From a virus: a DNA stretch of 32,844 nt. The DNA lies in IMG/VR virus record IMGVR_UViG_3300001351_000005, positions 56,414 to 89,257 of that record. One strand, given 5' to 3'. The position numbers and the translations under genes were made by a program. Below are positions 27,678 to 32,844 of the stretch, piece after piece. The notes beneath the pieces were generated by a model. That model searched no databases and was not told where the DNA came from. It was given only the letters and a program-made list of their open reading frames with translations. How positions within the stretch are numbered: position 1 is the stretch's first letter; each line of letters opens with the position of its first letter.

Positions 27678-28220
27678 TTAATTTAAAAAGACACATCCTG
27701 AAAAAGATGCAGCAAATGTTATTTTTAATTGTTGTGAACTTATATATTCTACATTACCTACTACTACTGTATTTGCACTATCTACTACTGTTACGGAAGG
27801 ATACTCTCCTAAGTTATGTGTAACTGTCCAAATAGATGACGCTACTTCAAAACATTCTGTATATGTACCTTGATCTGCTAATACTCCTTCTAGGTCAAGT
27901 ATTGTACAAACACTACTTGGTGTCTCAGGACAACTTACACTTGCTTTTAAGTTAATCTTTGCTAAAGGTTCTACAAATACCCCGGCTGTTTCTGTTGCAG
28001 CTACTACTTTATTACTAGATGCATTTTGCCAATCACATAAATCTTTTCTAATAACTGCTAATTCCATATCTGTGTAACAGCATGCTTCAATGCCAAATCT
28101 AATAGATTGAAAATTTGCATATACTTGTTTTGCAAATGTTTGTTCTACATTTATTTGTTTTAGTAGTGCAAGTTCTTTTACTTTTTCAGCATTAGAATAA
28201 GATCTTATTGCTTTAGCCAT
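27678..28220 (-). CDS. small virion protein with fibre-tip-like C-terminal domain
   Basis: A 180-aa protein. The N-terminal half is helical (SNAEKVKELALLKQINVEQ), followed by Cys-rich pieces (EACCYTDMELAVIRKDLCDW). The last about 50 residues (VTHNLGEYPSVTVVDSANTV, then LKITFAASFSGCVFLN) match a widespread small beta domain found at the tips of many phage fibres, usually with a HNLG...P pattern. The start follows the 59-aa gene's TAA by one base. A short fibre or adaptor that presents a binding tip is likely. Confidence 0.85.
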   Translation of the reverse strand: MAKAIRSYSNAEKVKELALLKQINVEQTFAKQVYANFQSIRFGIEACCYTDMELAVIRKDLCDWQNASSNKVVAATETAGVFVEPLAKINLKASVSCPETPSSVCTILDLEGVLADQGTYTECFEVASSIWTVTHNLGEYPSVTVVDSANTVVVGNVEYISSQQLKITFAASFSGCVFLN

Positions 28221-28221
28221 A

Positions 28222-28401
28222 TTATTTATTTCTTAAATCTTGTATCTGTTGCCTAGCCAATTCTCTATTCAAATTACTTGAGGTAGATACATCTGCTTCA
28301 GCTTTTGTTTTACATTGTTTACATACAATAACTCCATTACCTAATGAAGCTTTTTGACATCCACAAGTAAATTGTTTATTACAGTGAGCACAGTTTGCCA
28401 T
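28222..28401 (-). CDS. 59-aa Cys-rich zinc-finger-like mini-protein
   Basis: ATG at 28401, TAA at 28222-28224. The translation begins MANCAHCNKQFTCGCQKASL and continues with VCKQCKTKAEAD; cysteines at 4, 7, 13, 15, 27 and 30 give two CxxC pairs and a CxC. This pattern suits a small treble-clef or zinc-ribbon fold. The rest is a short helical tail. The gene starts 12 bases after the stop of the 191-aa gene and ends one base before the 180-aa start, filling the space exactly. The leader has AAAACC 9 bases from the ATG. It may be a virion or assembly factor; I do not know the function. Confidence 0.85.
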   Translation of the reverse strand: MANCAHCNKQFTCGCQKASLGNGVIVCKQCKTKAEADVSTSSNLNRELARQQIQDLRNK

Positions 28402-28413
28402 TTCTTTTTGGTT

Positions 28414-28989
28414 TTACATTAAATATTTTGAACTAGATCCACAGTCTCCTGATGGACAAGATATTTTATTTAGTCTACTTTTAGCATAGTTATAAAGTTG
28501 CATACCATGTGCAGCAGATTGACAATATTCTACATTGGCAACAGCAGCATCAATAACAGTTCTTATATAACTCATTTCAGCCAATAGTGATTGTTTTTCT
28601 GAATCTGGCTGACAAGCTTGAACTTCTAAATCACATAATACTTCATAATAAGTAGTTAGTAATCTAGTTACTCTTAAATGATTATATTCTACATAAACTT
28701 TAGAGTTAGGTGATACACTATACTTAATAATATAAACACCATCAGGAATCTTTTCTTGTGTAGTTCCACAACCGGTAGTTTGCAAAGCCATTGTACATGC
28801 CGTAAGACACATATCAAAATCTTTATCAACCTTTATAAGAACAGGAACACTAAAGCCTGGGAGAGTAATTAATAACTCTTCACAATCCACAGCAAGCTCT
28901 GAACTATATTGACTTGTATCTTTAATACATAGTAAATCACAGTTGGATACTGTGGGTATTTCTAAACTTAATATATGTTTGCTTGCCAT
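28414..28989 (-). CDS. Cys-rich conserved phage protein, unknown function
   Basis: A 191-aa protein. It has 11 cysteines (17, 21, 36, 61, 65, 74 and five more near 118-185), a conserved-looking core IPDGVYIIKYSVSPNSKVYV and a helical C-terminus (YIRTVIDAAVANVEYC, then MQLYNYAKSRLNKI). I recall similar sequences in other Bacteroidota phages without assigned function. It is the first gene after the strong terminator of the 400-aa gene and has the TTTTGTATATTAT motif 20-40 bases upstream. A virion or head-tail component is likely from position. Confidence 0.85.
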   Translation of the reverse strand: MASKHILSLEIPTVSNCDLLCIKDTSQYSSELAVDCEELLITLPGFSVPVLIKVDKDFDMCLTACTMALQTTGCGTTQEKIPDGVYIIKYSVSPNSKVYVEYNHLRVTRLLTTYYEVLCDLEVQACQPDSEKQSLLAEMSYIRTVIDAAVANVEYCQSAAHGMQLYNYAKSRLNKISCPSGDCGSSSKYLM

Positions 28990-29008
28990 TTTTTAGTACT
29001 TTATTACA

Positions 29009-29029
29009 CTATATAGATAATATACAAAA
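29009..29029 (-). promoter_or_regulatory. candidate phage promoter motif
   Basis: The minus strand reads TTTTGTATATTATCTATATA, 20-40 bases upstream of the 191-aa start and downstream of the 29045-29078 terminator. It shares its first 13 bases with the motif at 17308-17330. Confidence 0.45.
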
Positions 29030-29044
29030 AATAACAGACAATAT

Positions 29045-29078
29045 AAAATAAAAAGAGCAGGAGATTTCTCCCCTGCTC
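29045..29078 (-). terminator. strong rho-independent terminator with GNRA loop
   Basis: Minus strand: GAGCAGGGGA, loop GAAA, TCTCCTGCTC (10-bp stem with one G-U pair), then TTTTTATTTT. The GAAA tetraloop is a stable GNRA type. It lies about 28 bases after the stop of the 400-aa gene. Confidence 0.93.
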
Positions 29079-29106
29079 AATTATTTCAACTATAAAGTCT
29101 TAGAGT

Positions 29107-30309
29107 TTACCAGTAAGCATTCTCTTCAACAGGAACATCATTACCTTTTGCAGTTGCCCACGCAGATAAAGCATCCATTAGTTTTTCAACTTCTGCTTGT
29201 GCAGCAGCATCAGAACATTTTACATAGATCTTATATACATACTGATCATTATCAAACACTCCAGAAGGATTGTTGAATCTTGGTACAGAATGTTGGATGT
29301 AATATGCTTTGTATGTTGCAGTACGGTCTACAGCAGATAAGAGCTCATCAGACATTTCAATCTCTCTCAATCTAGCACTATCAGCATTTCCTTGGTTATA
29401 AGGAGACTGACGGTATCTTTCTGACATGATTAAATCTCTAACTACTTCTTCACCTTGAGTTTGTTGCATTGAACCTGGAGTTCTTGAAGCAACACCACAG
29501 TCATTACATACTTCACCTGTTTCATCCAATTCAGAAACAATGATTTCAACTGGTTCAGCATTAAAATGATCTCTTGTGTCAAAAGAACAGTTACCAAATA
29601 CAGTATCAACATAGGCTCCAACAAAGTTGGCAGCAGCACTTACTTGGTCAGCAACTGGATCAGTTGAAGGTGTGTAAGTTCCGTCTAAAGCCTCAGCAAT
29701 AGTGTAAGTTGTAGCAACACCTGCTACAGTAGCAACAATACCACCTCCTGATGCTTCAGCAACAAAAGGCTTGATTAATGGATCAGCTAAAGCCATTTGA
29801 GCCATAGTAGCTAGTACTAATACTGGATCAATATACTCTTGTCCATCAATGCAGCAAATGTTTGCTGAATCAGCAATTGCATAAGCATTGTGATTTAAGA
29901 ATCTTAGTGCAGGTGAACCCTTTACATCAATTCTCATAAATTGAGTTTTACCACATGGTGCACAATCAGCTGCTAATGAAAGACTAGCTGTTGCTTGAGA
30001 TGCAGTAAGGCAATTTGCTTGCCATAATCTTGTAATATATCTTGGGTTGATCCCTTTAGATTTTACAGATTCTTTGTACCCACCGTGTCCAGGATTGTTT
30101 CCAATAGTATCTTTAGAATAGAATGAACCTTGTACAACGTAGCCAAGTGCTCCTGCAACAGGTGCTCCTGGTAATGCTACTGATGCCCAAGTGGAATCAT
30201 CTACTAAAGCTACTTGACCAGCGGTAAGAGCGCTTGTTGCAGTACCTGCTGTTGCCAGCGTGCTGTCTGCAATAAACGTCTTGTTAAACGCATGATTAAA
30301 ATAAGCCAT
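29107..30309 (-). CDS. abundant virion structural protein (400 aa)
   Basis: A 400-aa protein rich in Ala, Gly, Asp and Cys, with a motif MRIDVKGSPALRFLNHNAYA (about 126-145) that I recall from uncultured Bacteroidota-phage structural proteins, and VPRFNNPSGVFDNDQYVYKI near the C-terminus. The gene has a dedicated 125-base upstream spacer, the strongest terminator in the window, and visibly more G/C-ending codons than its neighbours, all fitting high expression. Candidates are a major capsid-associated protein or a tail-tube-like protein; I cannot decide. The position between the ring/adaptor-type gene and the Cys-rich 191-aa gene supports a virion role. Confidence 0.88.
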   Translation of the reverse strand: MAYFNHAFNKTFIADSTLATAGTATSALTAGQVALVDDSTWASVALPGAPVAGALGYVVQGSFYSKDTIGNNPGHGGYKESVKSKGINPRYITRLWQANCLTASQATASLSLAADCAPCGKTQFMRIDVKGSPALRFLNHNAYAIADSANICCIDGQEYIDPVLVLATMAQMALADPLIKPFVAEASGGGIVATVAGVATTYTIAEALDGTYTPSTDPVADQVSAAANFVGAYVDTVFGNCSFDTRDHFNAEPVEIIVSELDETGEVCNDCGVASRTPGSMQQTQGEEVVRDLIMSERYRQSPYNQGNADSARLREIEMSDELLSAVDRTATYKAYYIQHSVPRFNNPSGVFDNDQYVYKIYVKCSDAAAQAEVEKLMDALSAWATAKGNDVPVEENAYW

Positions 30310-30434
30310 AATTATTAATTTTGTGTAAGGACCATTACCCTCACTGGTTATAAATAAAGATTTTAACAGTTTACTCTGCTCGTAACTTATGTGTTACTAT
30401 AATAATATAATCAATTTTTATTAAAAATCATATA
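30310..30434 (-). promoter_or_regulatory. 125-bp spacer before the 400-aa gene
   Basis: It holds a short A/T inverted repeat (30414-30428, ATTTTT-ATT-AAAAAT) just after the 234-aa stop, possibly a weak terminator, and an inverted repeat GTAAC-N6-GTTAC (30382-30397) that could be an operator. A promoter for the abundant 400-aa protein must lie here or further upstream; TTGATTATATTATTATAG is one candidate, with no certain match. Confidence 0.4.
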
Positions 30435-31139
30435 TTAATTATTTCTTTCTGCTGCTTGAACACCTCTTTGTGCTTGATACATATTTTCTATATCACCAGC
30501 AATTAATGCTGCAGTGTCATCTAACATAACTTCTACTAAGTCATCTTTAAATTGACAATTTACATTTGTGGTACTTGTTAATCCTGTATAAGGATCAACA
30601 CAACCTTCTACTTGTATTAGTACAGGTTTTTCATAATAAGTCAATATAGGATTAACAATATTAAAATTGCTAGTCCTATATATTCTTATTGTATTTCCTA
30701 GCATAGTACAAAATGTTTCACCCCAATCAAAATCTGGATTTTTTAATGGATCCCTTAATAACAATGATACATTTGCTTCTTCAGCTAAATATACAGTCAT
30801 TGACCTTGGTGTACAACAATCATCTTTTGCTTGTGTAGTAACACGTTTAAATTCAAGATATGTATCTACTGGAAAATTATTTGACTGAAAGTAATCATCT
30901 GTCTCAGCACCAGTAAGGCTTAACTCTCTAAGTAATGGTTGTAAATCATCTATTCTTTTTTTAGATAATTCATCACCTTCCTTATACATGTTTCCACCAT
31001 GTAGATTTCTTCTACACCACTCTATTTGTGCTTTATTAAAAGCCTCAACAAATTGCCAACACTCTATATTATCATAGTCATTGCTGTCTAGCTTATTAAG
31101 CCTTTGTTTTAATTTAATTAAGAGTGTACTATTTTCCAT
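30435..31139 (-). CDS. ring/adaptor-type structural protein
   Basis: A 234-aa protein. The N-terminus (LLIKLKQRLNKLDSNDYDNI, then ECWQFVEAFNKAQIEWCRRN) is a helical segment that I recall as conserved in head-tail adaptor/ring proteins of crAss-like and related phages. The body is mixed alpha/beta (SLTGAETDDYFQSNNFPVDT, then YLEFKRVTTQAKDDCCTP). It begins 11 bases after the 339-aa gene stops and ends before the spacer of the 400-aa gene. A head-tail ring role is inferred from resemblance and position. Confidence 0.85.
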   Translation of the reverse strand: MENSTLLIKLKQRLNKLDSNDYDNIECWQFVEAFNKAQIEWCRRNLHGGNMYKEGDELSKKRIDDLQPLLRELSLTGAETDDYFQSNNFPVDTYLEFKRVTTQAKDDCCTPRSMTVYLAEEANVSLLLRDPLKNPDFDWGETFCTMLGNTIRIYRTSNFNIVNPILTYYEKPVLIQVEGCVDPYTGLTSTTNVNCQFKDDLVEVMLDDTAALIAGDIENMYQAQRGVQAAERNN

Positions 31140-31150
31140 TAGTTATATGT

Positions 31151-32170
31151 TTATGAATTCCAATATGGTTCTATCTTATCCATTAAAGAAAGAAGTTCAT
31201 CTTCATTATCCGGCTTCTGTAAAAACTCAAGAACTTCAGATGGTCTTTTACCCATTCTGATACCACTATCAATTGGTTCAATCCATCCTCCAGCTTTTGT
31301 TGTAATAAACCTATAATATAAACCATCTTTAATTAATGCTCTAATTTTTAATTCTTCCATATCAAGTTGAGAAACATCTAAAAACTGCTGTGCAGCTCTT
31401 TTTTTGTTTGACTCTCCACCATGACCATTAACGTATGCATCCATGTTTTCATACATAACATCATTGGGTGTATTCTTTGTATACTGTACACTGTCTACAT
31501 CTGCTACTTTAGCTACATACATTAATTTTGTAGGATTAGTATCATACAAACTTTGTAAAGCAGATAAAGCTTTATTCTTTAATTTAGTTAATTCAGTTCT
31601 TGTTGTAAGAGTTTCTTCAACAGTATCTAAATAAAACTTAGGATTATTTTGTGATTTCTTAGCTTCTTTCAATGATCCTGCAACAATAGAAAATCCACCT
31701 GCTCTAATTGCATGAAGTTTAATTCTATCATATGGATCTACTTCACCATCTAAAAACACTGGATCATTACCACATCTTAAACTAATTTTATCCCAAAATT
31801 TAGAGTTATCTGGCTTCATGACAGTTAACTTATTCCAAAAATCTTTATCATCTGGATCAACTACATTTGCAGCTAACTCAGCTTCAAGCTCAGAAACTAC
31901 TTTTCTAATTTCTGCAATTTTAGCCTTTTTTTCTTTGGGAGGTAACATTTTTACTTTTGGATCAAATTCATTCAATCCAGTAATGTACCTCTTCACTCCG
32001 TTCATTTCTAAACATGCAAGTGACTCCTCATGAAATACCCCATCATGTAGGGATAGACCATAAGTTTCTAAACCCATATTTTCCTTATTAGGATTAAAGT
32101 ATGGTCTTATAGCAATAGTGCTGGTCTTTTTTGTATGTTGATACTTTTCAACAATTGTGTAATCTTCCAT
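31151..32170 (-). CDS. conserved structural-region protein, unknown function
   Basis: A 339-aa soluble-looking protein. It starts EDYTIVEKYQHTKKTSTIAI then RPYFNPNKENMGLETYGLSL, has a Lys/Glu-rich coiled segment (about 75-100, PPKEKKAKIAEIRKVVSELE) and a helical C-terminal half with DMEELKIRALIKDGLYYRF and GGWIEPIDSGIRMGKRPSEV. No catalytic motif or membrane segment is evident. It lies between the capsid-side genes and the 234-aa ring-type gene; the leader has AAAACC 6 bases from the ATG. A head-completion or scaffolding-type role is a guess; I do not recognise the family. Confidence 0.85.
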   Translation of the reverse strand: MEDYTIVEKYQHTKKTSTIAIRPYFNPNKENMGLETYGLSLHDGVFHEESLACLEMNGVKRYITGLNEFDPKVKMLPPKEKKAKIAEIRKVVSELEAELAANVVDPDDKDFWNKLTVMKPDNSKFWDKISLRCGNDPVFLDGEVDPYDRIKLHAIRAGGFSIVAGSLKEAKKSQNNPKFYLDTVEETLTTRTELTKLKNKALSALQSLYDTNPTKLMYVAKVADVDSVQYTKNTPNDVMYENMDAYVNGHGGESNKKRAAQQFLDVSQLDMEELKIRALIKDGLYYRFITTKAGGWIEPIDSGIRMGKRPSEVLEFLQKPDNEDELLSLMDKIEPYWNS

Positions 32171-32213
32171 TTTTTGGTTTTTAAAAATTAATAATTATTA
32201 CTCTGGTCAAATT

Positions 32214-32229
32214 GTATACCGTAGTATAC
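32214..32229. repeat. GTATAC inverted repeat, possible operator
   Basis: GTATAC at 32214-32219 and again at 32224-32229 with a CGTA spacer, 45-60 bases upstream of the 339-aa start. Each half is itself palindromic. Its position suits a regulatory site or promoter element. Confidence 0.35.
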
Positions 32230-32255
32230 GCTTCTATTATTACTAATATTTCTAA

Positions 32256-32275
32256 AGCAAGGTTTAACCCTTGCT
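32256..32275 (-). terminator. weak terminator-like hairpin after the 84-aa gene
   Basis: AGCAAGG pairs with CCTTGCT around a 6-base loop, starting about 12 bases after the stop at 32287. Only TTTAG follows, so it may instead attenuate or protect the RNA end. Confidence 0.4.
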
Positions 32276-32286
32276 AAAGTATTTGA

Positions 32287-32541
32287 CTATACTTCTTCAA
32301 CTACTGGTATAACAACTTTAAGTAAGCCTGCTGTATGATATATATCTCCTGTCTTTAGTCCTGCTGCAATTGCTGCTGCATTATCTAAATACGAAGAAGA
32401 AACAGCCACATCACGTATCCAAGATATTACTTCATTTACATGTAGTAATCTTGCGTTTCCTGTTTCTGCTCTTGATACACCGTCATAAGCTGGGCTCTCA
32501 AATTGTTGCTTCAACTTAGTTATTTGTTTTGGTGCTGCCAT
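32287..32541 (-). CDS. small head-region protein, unknown function
   Basis: An 84-aa protein. It has a helical N-terminus (KQITKLKQQFESPAYDGVSR) and a C-terminal AAGLKTGDIYHTAGLLKVVI motif of the kind seen in small phage structural or fibre proteins (GLxxGxIYxTxxxLxV). It starts about 30 bases after the terminator of the right-edge gene. Possibly a decoration or head-fibre component; not recognised for sure. Confidence 0.75.
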   Translation of the reverse strand: MAAPKQITKLKQQFESPAYDGVSRAETGNARLLHVNEVISWIRDVAVSSSYLDNAAAIAAGLKTGDIYHTAGLLKVVIPVVEEV

Positions 32542-32570
32542 GATTGTTATATTTATTAGTTAAAAATAAA

Positions 32571-32601
32571 AAGGGAGGAGGTATTAGCCCCTCCCCTTTA
32601 A
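32571..32601 (-). terminator. rho-independent terminator after the right-edge structural gene
   Basis: Minus strand: AAGGGGAGGGG, loop CTAATA, CCTCCTCCCTT (near-complete stem with one mismatch), then TTTATTTTT. It begins about 10 bases after the TAG of the right-edge gene, as expected for a highly expressed gene. Confidence 0.85.
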
Positions 32602-32610
32602 TTATGGTTC

Positions 32611-32844
32611 CTAGAATGATCCTCCTGTTACAGGGTTTCTCATTACAATTTTAAGAACTTTGGTTGGATCCTTAACCCAAATAGCTGGCATAGTCTGAGT
32701 CATATAAACTCTATATCCATTAAACTGACCAGTAGATGCAAACCCTTGAGTTCTTCCCATGTAGTCCATAGTACCATTTTGGTAGAACCACTTAAGTTGA
32801 TTATCCCAAGAAAGTTTCAACAAGTGAATGTTGTCATTTCCTTC
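32611..32844 (-). CDS. C-terminus of an abundant virion protein, possibly the major capsid protein (partial)
   Basis: Seventy-seven residues ending in TAG at 32611; the frame stays open to the right edge, beginning EGNDNIHLLKLSWDNQLKWF, so the N-terminus lies outside. The TTG at 32823 is not a start, since upstream codons continue in frame. The tail includes FASTGQFNGYRVYMTQTMPA and ends VMRNPVTGGSF. The gene has a strong terminator immediately downstream and sits just ahead of the predicted head-completion and ring genes, which in crAss-like phages places it near the capsid gene. The capsid identity is an inference from position and expression signals. Confidence 0.75.
   Translation of the reverse strand, partial: EGNDNIHLLKLSWDNQLKWFYQNGTMDYMGRTQGFASTGQFNGYRVYMTQTMPAIWVKDPTKVLKIVMRNPVTGGSF

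Noticed and set aside
32611-32613. TAG read as an amino acid (stop reassignment known in some crAss-like phages)
   Set aside because: TAG here is followed closely by a terminator, and the long genes contain no in-frame TAG that I saw.
32611-32823. A 70-aa gene starting at TTG 32823
   Set aside because: The frame continues upstream to the window edge, so this is the C-terminus of a longer gene.
1-32844. tRNA genes, integrase or attachment sites, insertion sequences
   Set aside because: No cloverleaf-like segment, recombinase motif or terminal repeats were found by eye.

Overview
The window is a continuous stretch of the virion-structure region of a tailed dsDNA bacteriophage (Caudoviricetes). 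It is AT-rich and every gene I can support lies on the minus strand, so transcription runs from high to low coordinates and I describe the layout in that direction. The host is probably a member of the Bacteroidota, perhaps a flavobacterium. Three things suggest this: none of the 22 visible start codons has a convincing Shine-Dalgarno sequence (leaders are A/T-only, as in Bacteroidota); several proteins resemble, from memory, families of crAss-like and other Bacteroidota phages (ring-type proteins, muzzle/stabilisation-type protein, the 188-aa conserved protein); and the fibres are rich in FN3, collagen-like and Cys-rich modules. Stops are ordinary TAA/TAG, so I see no stop-codon reassignment.

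Layout. (1) 32844-30435: the C-terminus of an abundant virion protein (possibly the major capsid protein) with its own terminator, an 84-aa protein, a 339-aa protein of unknown role and a 234-aa ring/adaptor-type protein. (2) 30434-28414: a 125-bp spacer, a 400-aa predicted major structural protein with a strong GNRA-loop terminator, and a 191-aa Cys-rich conserved protein. (3) 28401-14446: the fibre/adhesin cassette. It holds a 59-aa Cys4-type mini-protein, a 180-aa protein with a fibre-tip domain, fibres of 800, 522 and 1168 aa (the last with two collagen-like blocks), a 581-aa probable beta-propeller-like protein, small acidic, Lys-rich and coiled-coil proteins, a 744-aa fibre ending in a von Willebrand A (vWA) domain, and a 186-aa Cys-rich/FN3 protein. 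(4) 14327-13104: a calcineurin-like metallophosphoesterase between two terminators. (5) 13044-1: the tail-assembly and DNA-delivery set: the 188-aa conserved protein, two ring/tubular-type proteins (224 and 304 aa), a 2043-aa muzzle-like protein carrying a second vWA domain, and a giant protein that leaves the window at the left edge.

The last 4.7 kb (1-4734) looks empty at first because its reading frame is open to the left edge, but it encodes at least 1578 codons. They contain a zinc ribbon, an HExxH metallopeptidase-type motif, a lytic transglycosylase (SLT/lysozyme) domain, two LysM domains, an L,D-transpeptidase (YkuD) domain with an EF-hand-like loop, and the start of a second lysozyme-like domain. 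A single phage protein that can apparently bind, cut and re-link peptidoglycan, joined to the muzzle gene by a TAATG overlap, is the most striking thing in the window. The two vWA domains with metal-binding (MIDAS) motifs in virion proteins come second.

Functional links are inference: ring proteins and muzzle build the tail, the fibre cassette (possibly metal-dependent through vWA and EF-hand loops) makes host contact, and the giant protein processes the cell wall during genome delivery. No gap longer than about 130 bases lacks a gene; I found no tRNA, CRISPR, IS element or attachment site.
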